From NCBI GenBank assembly GCA_009783975.1, contig WRCL01000159.1, forward strand, positions 1 to 5,463: DNA of 5,463 bases, read 5' to 3'. Positions 1 to 5,157 of this stretch are shown in pieces. The DNA comes from Micrococcales bacterium (GTDB lineage: Bacteria > Actinomycetota > Actinomycetes > Actinomycetales > Cellulomonadaceae). The notes under the pieces are model-generated. The model was not told where the DNA came from, made no database searches, and worked only from the letters and a program-made list of their open reading frames with translations. A program made the translations under genes and the position numbers. Every line of letters begins with the position of its first letter. Position 1 is the stretch's first letter.

Positions 1-80
1 CGATCCGTGGGTCGTTGGCGACCAACGACGACATCGCGCACCGGGCGCTGTCCCAGGCAGCCGCAGCCATCCCCGACTGA
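1..80 (+). CDS. C-terminal end of an upstream gene (partial)
   Basis: Reading codons from base 3 gives an open frame to a TGA stop at 78-80. The deduced tail runs IRGSLATNDDIAHRALSQ and then AAAAIPD. The stop is followed by one base and then the ATG of the next gene at 82, the tight spacing seen through the rest of this operon. The tail is helical and Ala-rich with a short polar end. That would suit a small WXG100/ESAT-6-like secreted protein, a common neighbour of such loci, but 25 residues cannot identify a family. The main alternative is that this is chance open frame and that the next gene starts earlier, at the GTG at base 7. I favour a real gene end because of the stop-to-start spacing. 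Confidence 0.55.
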   Translation, partial: IRGSLATNDDIAHRALSQAAAAIPD

Positions 81-81
81 C

Positions 82-1161
82 ATGGACACGTTGGTGGAGG
101 CGGACCGCGCTGAACCCGCGCAGGACTGCCCGGTCGGCTGGCACCCAGCCGTCGACGACTTCGACGAGCGGTACGTGGTGTTCGCCACGCCGTCGCTGAC
201 TGTGCGGTTCACCGAGCCGTTCGCCTCGTTCGTCGGCGAGGCAGCGGTGCGCCAGGTCCGGCCGGTGCTGGTGACCAGGACCGACGCCCGGGTCTCGCCG
301 TTCGTGTCGTCGGTCATGGCCCGTGCTGGCGGGGTCTGGGCCGTGCAGGCCCGCGACTGCGCGACCTATGACGCTTTCACCGGGTCCCAGGTGGGTAGTC
401 CCGTCGAGCTGTGGGAACGACCAGATACTGATGGCGACGATGTGCACCGTGACCGTCTGGCTGGGTTCGCCGACCCGTCAGGCTCAGCGGTGCAGGTAGT
501 GACGTTCGACGTCCGTACCCACCAGATCGTGGGCAGTTCGACGAAGGTGGGCATGGTGGCCGAGCAGGTTGGCGCACTGCTGGGCACGTCGTGGCAGTGC
601 TGGTCAACCCGCGAGCCGCTGCTCGCAGGTTGGGACATCGACGCGGTCACCACGGTGGTCCGTCGCGGGATGCCAGACTCCCCGACGGTCCGTGCCGGCG
701 GCACCGATGGTGCGTTCTGCGAGGTCCAGGCCTCGCGGACCGGCGCGGGTGTGTCCGAGCACACACTCGGGGGCGTGCCGGTGAGCGCTGACGCAGACCT
801 GGCGGCACTGGCGACCAAGGTGGGCGAGCTCGTTGTTGGTCAGCACAACCTGACGTTCGCGTCGGTCGCGGTCGCAGACTACGACCACGACGCTGCGGGG
901 TTGGTGCACTCTCCCAGGGCCCGGGTGCCCGAGGTGCCGGTGGCGGTGGTGCTCGGCCCGACGATGGTGCGTGACCTGGGCGTGGACGTGGCCAAGATGG
1001 TGGACCTGTATGGCGCGCGGGTGGTGGGCCGTGCCCAGGTGCCGTCGTTGCTGGTCGTTTTCGGCGAGGGTGACCCGGTGCGCCGGTTGGACAAGGTGGT
1101 GCAGTTCTACCTCGACGCTGGGGTGGGCGACGCGCTCACAGGCACGAGAGGAGCCCGTTGA
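82..1161 (+). CDS. DUF6177-like protein of a type VII secretion/toxin locus
   Basis: This encodes 359 residues with no signal peptide or clear membrane segment, so it is probably cytoplasmic. I chose ATG 82 over the in-frame GTG at 7 because 82 lies one base after the upstream stop and because the extra 25 residues (Arg/Pro/Thr-rich) do not look like folded protein. No strong Shine-Dalgarno precedes ATG 82, so translation may be coupled to the upstream gene. Landmarks are an early beta-rich region, GTSWQCWSTREPL around residues 168-180, VPVAVVLGP around 285-293, and a C-terminal RVVGRAQVPSLLVVFGEGDP stretch. These alternating hydrophobic strands and the W/T-R-EP motif resemble, from memory, the uncharacterised DUF6177 family found beside ESX-like secretion genes in actinobacteria. 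No catalytic motif such as a Walker A is visible, and its biochemical role is unknown. Context suggests an accessory or chaperone-type role for the secreted proteins encoded downstream, which is inference. Confidence 0.75.
   Translation: MDTLVEADRAEPAQDCPVGWHPAVDDFDERYVVFATPSLTVRFTEPFASFVGEAAVRQVRPVLVTRTDARVSPFVSSVMARAGGVWAVQARDCATYDAFTGSQVGSPVELWERPDTDGDDVHRDRLAGFADPSGSAVQVVTFDVRTHQIVGSSTKVGMVAEQVGALLGTSWQCWSTREPLLAGWDIDAVTTVVRRGMPDSPTVRAGGTDGAFCEVQASRTGAGVSEHTLGGVPVSADADLAALATKVGELVVGQHNLTFASVAVADYDHDAAGLVHSPRARVPEVPVAVVLGPTMVRDLGVDVAKMVDLYGARVVGRAQVPSLLVVFGEGDPVRRLDKVVQFYLDAGVGDALTGTRGAR
1146..1153 (+). promoter_or_regulatory. Ribosome binding site for the 111-residue protein
   Basis: GAGAGGAG lies 7 bases before ATG 1161. 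It supports ATG 1161 over the in-frame TTG at 1158. The ATG shares its A with the preceding gene's TGA (TGATG), the usual arrangement for coupled translation. Confidence 0.7.
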
Positions 1162-1496
1162 TGCCGACCGAGATGGTGTTGCTGTGCGACGTCGAGCCAA
1201 CTGCGGAGCTGGTTGCTTCGGCAGTCGAACGGCTGGCGCCTGGTGCGGCGCTGCTAGACGTGGATGACGGGCGGGTGCTGCAGTGGGTCGACGAGCACGG
1301 TGACGTGGTGCTGTCGTTGTTCGCAGCCCAGCGGATCGAGGTGCGAATGGACGCCGACCGCGCAGTGGCTGGGGGAACCGGTGACTACTGCTGGTGGGCC
1401 GACATGACCACCCCATACGGGGACGCGACCGAAGGGTGGGCCATGGCCTATGCAGTTGCCGAGACAGTCGGCGGCCGCGCCGCACCGAGGGTATGA
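1161..1496 (+). CDS. Small acidic hypothetical protein, type VII locus accessory
   Basis: This encodes 111 residues. ATG 1161 has a good ribosome binding site (GAGAGGAG, 7-base spacing) and overlaps the previous stop by one base. The protein begins with a hydrophobic strand (EMVLLCDVEPT), then a helix, a strand-turn region with DVDDGRVLQWVDEHGDVVLSLF around residues 33-54, a CWWADM motif around 77-82 and a C-terminal helix (EGWAMAYAVAETV). It has no signal peptide or membrane segment. From memory, small proteins with a D-x-G...S-x-x-x-P core and a WW-x-(D/E) motif often sit beside DUF6177-type genes in actinobacterial type VII clusters. I cannot name a family with confidence. Its tight coupling to both neighbours suggests a cytoplasmic factor acting with the products of the operon. 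Function unknown. Confidence 0.75.
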   Translation: MPTEMVLLCDVEPTAELVASAVERLAPGAALLDVDDGRVLQWVDEHGDVVLSLFAAQRIEVRMDADRAVAGGTGDYCWWADMTTPYGDATEGWAMAYAVAETVGGRAAPRV

Positions 1497-1518
1497 CGCA
1501 AGGGAGAGCGGGAGACAG

Positions 1519-2724
1519 ATGAAGTTCGCGACTGATGGTTCTGCTCCGATCGACGCTGCGAAGCTGGGCAGGCACGCGCACGACGGGCATGTGCCCCAAA
1601 GCGACGACGCGCAGCACTTGGGGCATGGGCACGAAGGTTCAGGTCATGGGCACGACAGGCACACAGGCCACGGACACGACGGGCACGCCAGCCACGGGCA
1701 CACAGGCCATGGGCACAGAGGCGAGGGCGACGACGGGCACACCGGCCATGGGCACGCAGATGGGGGTGAGGCTCCCCCGACGACCCCAGAGGCTGGCGCT
1801 GGGGAACAAGGGGCTGCCACGGGCGGGATGCCCGACGCAGCCTCAGCATGGGGGGACCCGACCGGTGCGGACAGTGCGGCTGGTGTTGTTGCGGGCCCAT
1901 CCGAGCCAGTGGTCGGCCAGGTTGACACCGCCGGTGCCGGCGGCCCGGCGCAGGTGGCCGATCAGCCTGGTCGTGCTGAGGGCGAGTGGGCCGGGTTCGC
2001 TGGTGGCGCCTCCTCTGGTGCCCCATCCCCCGGCGGGCAACACGCAAGTTCTGGCGCCGAGGATGGCTCGTTGGTGTCGGCGTCCGAGCCTGGCCAGCTG
2101 GTGGACAGCCCGACGGGTCACAGGCACCCTGACGGGACTGGTACGCGCGACGGGGCTGCTGCGCACGGTCACGATGCTGGACCTCCAGGTGGGGGCTCAG
2201 GCTTTGGTGCGGCAGGGCCAGCCGACAGTCCGGCGTCCCCAGGTGTGCACGGGACCGCCGCCCCTGGTGGCACGCCCGTGTCCGCCGTCGGTGGGCCCGG
2301 TGCTGCTGGTGTGCGTACAGGGGCCGGCGCTACGCAGGTGAGGCCGGTGTCGTGGGTCAGCGGCCAGGGGTGGCGACTGAACCCCGGTGAGGTGTCCCGG
2401 GTGGTCGACGGGGTTGTTGAGCAGGTAGATGTGGTCAGCACCTGCGCAAGCGATCTGAAGAACGTCCCACAGGTCGAGGACTACAGGAACACCTCGTGGG
2501 GGTCGCCGTGGCATGCGACGATGGCTGGCGCGCTGGACATCGCGTTGGTCGGGCTCGCGTTCAGGGCTGGCAAAGCCGCGCGCGTGCTCGCTGCTGCCAC
2601 GGTCGGGGTGAGCCAGGCGGTGGCCACCTACGGAACCGCCAACCGCGAGATGGCTGAGGTGATGATCACCGAGGCGGTCAAGGCCGGCGATACCAACGAC
2701 TTCTCGTTCTTCGAGGGCTTGTGA
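1519..2724 (+). CDS. Histidine-rich protein with C-terminal WXG100-like (DUF6507-like) domain
   Basis: This encodes 401 residues from ATG 1519. The open frame extends upstream to 1450, but that part overlaps the previous gene. Purine-rich GGGAGA (1510-1515) and AGGGAGAG (1501-1508) precede the ATG. Residues 19-79 contain 19 histidines, mostly in GHGHDGH-type repeats. Residues 80-274 are low-complexity Gly/Ala/Pro/Ser and presumably disordered. Residues 285-401 form a compact helical domain: a WRLNPGEV start, a helix to about residue 312, a turn with SWGSPW, then long Ala-rich helices ending in EMAEVMITEAVKAGDTND. Helix, tryptophan-glycine turn, helix is the WXG100 plan, and the W-x-(I/L)-x-P-x-x-V opening recalls DUF6507. 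No exact W-x-G or Y-x-x-x-(D/E) export signal is present in this domain. Such domains usually stand alone or lie at the N-terminus, so the C-terminal position is unusual. The gene lies 3 bases before the toxin gene, suggesting a secreted partner or chaperone. The His tract probably binds divalent metal ions, which is inference. Confidence 0.8.
   Translation: MKFATDGSAPIDAAKLGRHAHDGHVPQSDDAQHLGHGHEGSGHGHDRHTGHGHDGHASHGHTGHGHRGEGDDGHTGHGHADGGEAPPTTPEAGAGEQGAATGGMPDAASAWGDPTGADSAAGVVAGPSEPVVGQVDTAGAGGPAQVADQPGRAEGEWAGFAGGASSGAPSPGGQHASSGAEDGSLVSASEPGQLVDSPTGHRHPDGTGTRDGAAAHGHDAGPPGGGSGFGAAGPADSPASPGVHGTAAPGGTPVSAVGGPGAAGVRTGAGATQVRPVSWVSGQGWRLNPGEVSRVVDGVVEQVDVVSTCASDLKNVPQVEDYRNTSWGSPWHATMAGALDIALVGLAFRAGKAARVLAAATVGVSQAVATYGTANREMAEVMITEAVKAGDTNDFSFFEGL
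1573..1755 (+). repeat. Histidine-rich degenerate tandem repeat within the WXG-like protein gene
   Basis: This DNA encodes residues 19-79, of which 19 of 61 are histidine. The core is a degenerate 24-base (8-codon) unit, G-H-G-H-D-(R/G)-H-(T/A). Two full copies start at 1642 and 1666. Shortened or expanded copies lie at 1621 (GHGHEGS), 1690 (SHGHT), 1705 (GHGHR followed by GEGDDGHT) and 1744 (GHGHA). Within the units, GGCCATGGGCAC or close variants recur. Sequence differences between copies show that the array is old or diverged. The likely origin is slippage or unequal crossover, and the likely property of the peptide is divalent metal binding. Confidence 0.85.
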
Positions 2725-2726
2725 GG
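2713..2726 (+). promoter_or_regulatory. Ribosome binding sites deciding the toxin start
   Basis: Two purine-rich motifs precede the toxin gene. GAGGG (2713-2717) lies 10 bases before GTG 2728. GAGG (2723-2726), overlapping the previous stop codon, lies 7 bases before a second in-frame GTG at 2734. The second pairing has the more usual spacing, so the true start may be 2734, giving a protein two residues shorter. Confidence 0.45.
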
Positions 2727-2727
2727 T

Positions 2728-5157
2728 GTGACGGTGGGCGACACGACCAGCTTGGTGGACATGACGGGGTTCCAACCGTCGTTCGGTTCCTTGTTCTATG
2801 GCGCGGGCCAAGACGGCCCGATCAGGGGGCTGGGTGTGTACCTGGAGACGTTGGGGACCAGCGTGGACGAGGCGGTCCAGCACTCTGCGGGGTTGTGGGC
2901 AGGGTTGTCGCAGGTGTACCAGGCCCCTGAGACGGACCGGGTTCTGGGTCTTGTCGCCCCGGCTGTGACCAACGCTGATGAGGTCGCGGAAGGTACCGCG
3001 GGGGTGAAACGAGCGCTCGACGTGTACGCCGACGACCTGATGGACATCGCCGATCGCCTGCAAACGCTGGAGTCGGACGTGCTGTGGTTCCGCCAGAGGG
3101 CGGTCGACGGCCCGCTGATCGGAGAGTGGCACCAGGACGAGGGCATGATTTCTGAGAACTCGTCCCTGGTGCGCCGCATCGCGCAGGTCGAGCAGGACTT
3201 GCAGGCTGCGGCCCGCGCTTTCGCCACCCGGGTGGCCCAGGTGCTGCCCGAGGTGGGGGCATGGATCGCCTACGCGACAGCTGCCACGGTGTTCGGCGGG
3301 CCGGGCATCGGTGTCTCGCGGCTGGAAGACCTTGAGGCATACAACGCCGAGCAGGGTTGGGGTGCACCACGTGAGCTGACCACGTACGGCGACCTGCCGC
3401 ACCTGCAGCTTGCCACAGGTGCGTGGCGCGAGGTCCAGTCGTGGGGCGGACTGATTGGGTACAACGTCGAGACGGACAAGTGGTGGGACGGGCACCTGGC
3501 TGGCGCGTCGTGGAAGGGAATGCTCAACGTGACCGGCTCGACGCTGGTCGCGGTGCTGCCGGTGCTGGCGGTACCTGGGCTCCTGCACCACTGGGGTGTG
3601 CCGACCGGCAGCTTTGGGGCGTGGTCCGAGGATCGTCTGCTGGTGGTCCGCGACACCGAGAAGACGATGGCCGGGTGGGACCCGGAGAAGGGCTGGACCT
3701 GGCGTGAGGACCCGTTCGGTACTGCTGGCCGGGTCGGGGTCAATGTCGCGGCGTTGCTTCTGCCGGTCAAGGGCGTGGGTGCGGGAGCCAAGGGCGCTGG
3801 TGCTGGGGCGAGGTTTGCGGAGGTTGGGGCTGTTGGCGCGGAGACCGCGGCCGGCGCCGCGAGAGTCGGCAAGGCCGGAGCGGTCATGCGGGTGGTCGCC
3901 GAGGCGGTCACCCCCACCGGCTCGTACGCGGTCCATGGTGCTGCGGCCCTTGCGCGCGGGTTCCGGGCACTGCCCGACGGATGGACCGCGGCGGTGGCTG
4001 CGGTACATGACGGGTGGGCCGCGGGCACCAGGGTCCCCCACGTGCCGGTGGCTGAGTCGTTCGCAACACCCGGGGCGCTCACCCCGCACGCCCCGGAGGT
4101 GCCCAACCCCGCCGGGCGGAGCCTGAACGACCCGGCGGCCAAAGACTCGGTGCTGTACCAAGAACCGCCCCGCCAGGCCCCGGCGGACAACCGCCCCCGC
4201 CGGCCTGGGGACCAGGCCCGTGACCCGGCCCTCGTCGGCGCCCGCGCCGACGAGGTCGCTGCGGTCGCCGGTTCTCCGCAAGCGTCGCTGAACCGCCCCG
4301 GCACCGGCGGCAACCCGGGCCCGGCACGTACCAACAGTGGCGGTGAGGCGCTGGGCGGGCGTGGGCCAACCAGCGACGCTGGTGGTGGCTCAGGTGGCCG
4401 TGGGTCTCCCGGCAACGGGGCGGGCCGGGGAGGAGCTGGGACTGACGGGGCTGGCCGAGGCGGGAATGGCCTGCCCGAAGACCCGGGTCGGGAGATGTCG
4501 GCGGGAACGGAGCGTGGCGACAGTGGCACCACAGCCGGACGCGGCGGGGCGTCCGACGGTCCGGATACACCAACTGCGGTCGATCGGTCACACCTGCCAC
4601 CGGAGGCCCGAGAGGCTATCGCGACATACGAAAGGATGATCAGCGACGAGTTCGCCAAGCCTGATCCAGAGTACTGGAGGATCGGTCGCTGGGAAGGCTC
4701 GATCTTCAACTGGGAGAACTACCACAGGTACCCCGCGAACGAGATCCGGCTCGACCTCACCGACCCCAACACTGGCGTGCCCCTGCTGAACGCCAACGGG
4801 AACCCGCGGTGGGCAGTCGTGGACTCCTACATCCCGGGTCGGGAGATCGTCTCCAGGAAACGAACACAGCTCGCTGAGATCGCCGAGTCGACCGCCCGGG
4901 AGTACATCAACGAAGCCGTTCGTCTCTACGGGCCGAACAGGCCAGGAATCACTATTGCCGACGTTCCGACGACCAGGTCTCAACTAGCAGGCTATCCGGG
5001 AGCAATAGGGCGTGCGCTCGACGGGAACCTCGTTCTCGAGGTTCCGGTACAACGTCAGCCGGTGCCCGAGTCCATCCTCAGACACGCCGCGGAGAGCAGG
5101 GTGACAATCCGTGACGTCGATGGTAATATCTATCGGCTAGAAGAGGGAGTGCCGTGA
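2728..5157 (+). CDS. Polymorphic toxin, putative type VII secreted, WXG-like N-terminus and variable C-terminal toxin domain
   Basis: This encodes 809 residues from GTG 2728; GTG 2734 is an equally good start. Residues 35-120 form helices around a W57-A-G59 motif, followed by VYQAPET and a long amphipathic helix (KRALDVYADDL through LQTLESD). This is the WXG-like leader pattern of actinobacterial type VII-exported toxins. A second helical segment follows at about 140-190. A hydrophobic stretch at about 270-288 (STLVAVLPVLAVPGLLHHW) and a Gly/Ala-rich weakly hydrophobic stretch at about 334-385 could help cross the target membrane. Residues 440-617 are Pro/Gly/Arg-rich and probably disordered. 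Residues 618-809 are a separate folded domain with NEIRLDLTD (671-679), VVDSYIPGREIVSRKRTQLAE (697-717), LVLEVPVQ (768-775) and VTIRDVDGNIYRLEEG near the end. The domain recalls C-termini of other polymorphic toxins. E672, D699 and K711 could be a PD-(D/E)XK-like nuclease site, but this is unverified. No protease cleavage motif is evident. A small gene overlaps its stop, as expected for an immunity gene. Confidence 0.8.
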   Translation: MTVGDTTSLVDMTGFQPSFGSLFYGAGQDGPIRGLGVYLETLGTSVDEAVQHSAGLWAGLSQVYQAPETDRVLGLVAPAVTNADEVAEGTAGVKRALDVYADDLMDIADRLQTLESDVLWFRQRAVDGPLIGEWHQDEGMISENSSLVRRIAQVEQDLQAAARAFATRVAQVLPEVGAWIAYATAATVFGGPGIGVSRLEDLEAYNAEQGWGAPRELTTYGDLPHLQLATGAWREVQSWGGLIGYNVETDKWWDGHLAGASWKGMLNVTGSTLVAVLPVLAVPGLLHHWGVPTGSFGAWSEDRLLVVRDTEKTMAGWDPEKGWTWREDPFGTAGRVGVNVAALLLPVKGVGAGAKGAGAGARFAEVGAVGAETAAGAARVGKAGAVMRVVAEAVTPTGSYAVHGAAALARGFRALPDGWTAAVAAVHDGWAAGTRVPHVPVAESFATPGALTPHAPEVPNPAGRSLNDPAAKDSVLYQEPPRQAPADNRPRRPGDQARDPALVGARADEVAAVAGSPQASLNRPGTGGNPGPARTNSGGEALGGRGPTSDAGGGSGGRGSPGNGAGRGGAGTDGAGRGGNGLPEDPGREMSAGTERGDSGTTAGRGGASDGPDTPTAVDRSHLPPEAREAIATYERMISDEFAKPDPEYWRIGRWEGSIFNWENYHRYPANEIRLDLTDPNTGVPLLNANGNPRWAVVDSYIPGREIVSRKRTQLAEIAESTAREYINEAVRLYGPNRPGITIADVPTTRSQLAGYPGAIGRALDGNLVLEVPVQRQPVPESILRHAAESRVTIRDVDGNIYRLEEGVP
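4230..4255. repeat. Perfect 11-bp inverted repeat with 4-base loop
   Basis: CCTCGTCGGCG at 4230-4240 is the exact reverse complement of CGCCGACGAGG at 4245-4255, separated by CCCG. The stem is 9 G/C and 2 A/T pairs and would be very stable in RNA or single-stranded DNA. It lies inside the linker-coding part of the toxin gene and is not followed by a T-run, so it is not an intrinsic terminator of the usual type. Confidence 0.8.
4417..4450 (+). other. Canonical G-quadruplex motif in toxin linker
   Basis: The G-runs GGGG (4417-4420), GGG (4422-4424), GGGG (4427-4430), GGG (4438-4440) and GGGG (4447-4450) are separated by loops of 1, 2, 7 and 6 bases. This satisfies the usual G3+N1-7 pattern on the coding strand, so it could form in the mRNA or the non-template DNA. 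It is in GC-rich Gly-coding sequence, so it may simply follow from codon content. Confidence 0.6.
4579..5154 (+). other. Toxin C-terminal effector domain-coding segment with lower GC
   Basis: This segment codes for residues 618-809. Hand counts give about 55% GC at 4621-4680, 58% at 4681-4740, 60% at 4921-4980 and 52% at 5101-5160. The preceding linker reaches about 78% at 4381-4440. It also uses more A/T-ending codons (for example AGG, ATA and GGT/AAT next to ATC/TAT near 5120-5135). Loss of the surrounding bias exactly at a domain boundary is typical of an exchanged toxin module. Confidence 0.6.
5142..5149 (+). promoter_or_regulatory. Ribosome binding site for the putative immunity gene
   Basis: AGAGGGAG lies just upstream of GTG 5154; its AGAGGG core (5142-5147) is 6 bases from the start. 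It sits inside the last codons of the toxin gene and supports coupled translation of the pair. Confidence 0.65.

Larger units (their letters stand above)
4051..4578 (+). other. Low-complexity linker-coding segment of the toxin gene
   Basis: This segment encodes about residues 442-617, rich in Pro, Gly, Arg and Ala (for example GGGSGGRGSPGNGAGRGG). Local GC is very high, about 78% in 4381-4440 by hand count. It joins the conserved secretion and helical regions to the C-terminal effector domain. It also carries a perfect inverted repeat and a G-quadruplex motif, listed separately. Such linkers are common junctions at which toxin domains are exchanged by recombination. Confidence 0.7.

Noticed and set aside
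604..1632. 342-codon minus-strand open frame
   Set aside because: Its Arg/His-rich composition and its antisense run across three well-supported plus-strand genes make it a shadow.
1573..1755. Identification of the His-rich protein as a HypB, SlyD or zinc-transporter type metal protein
   Set aside because: The His tract is similar, but none of the associated domains (GTPase, isomerase, transporter helices) is present. The C-terminal domain is WXG-like.
1621..1758. Short repeated DNA units that could suggest a CRISPR array
   Set aside because: The units are 24 bases, contiguous, degenerate and in codon phase, with no spacers. They are protein-coding tandem repeats.
1535..2341. 268-codon plus-strand open frame within the His-rich gene, with Thr-Gly-Thr repeats
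   Set aside because: It is the +1 reading of the His repeat DNA. The main frame has a better start, coupling to its neighbour and a folded C-terminal domain that this frame lacks.
2917..2931. YQAPE at toxin residues 64-68 as the Y-x-x-x-(D/E) type VII export signal
   Set aside because: It fits the letters but sits directly after the W-A-G turn instead of after the second helix where the signal is normally found. It is more likely part of the family's structural motif.
4230..4255. Inverted repeat as an intrinsic terminator
   Set aside because: No T-run follows and it lies in the middle of an open reading frame that continues for 900 bases.
2197..4281. 694-codon open frame on the minus strand opposite the toxin gene
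   Set aside because: It is an Arg/His/Pro-rich translation typical of antisense frames in GC-rich DNA. It spans two real genes, has no family features and has no ribosome binding site that I can see.
3270..4709. 479-codon minus-strand open frame
   Set aside because: Its Pro/Ala/Ser-rich low complexity mirrors the linker-coding region of the toxin on the other strand. It is a shadow of strong codon bias.
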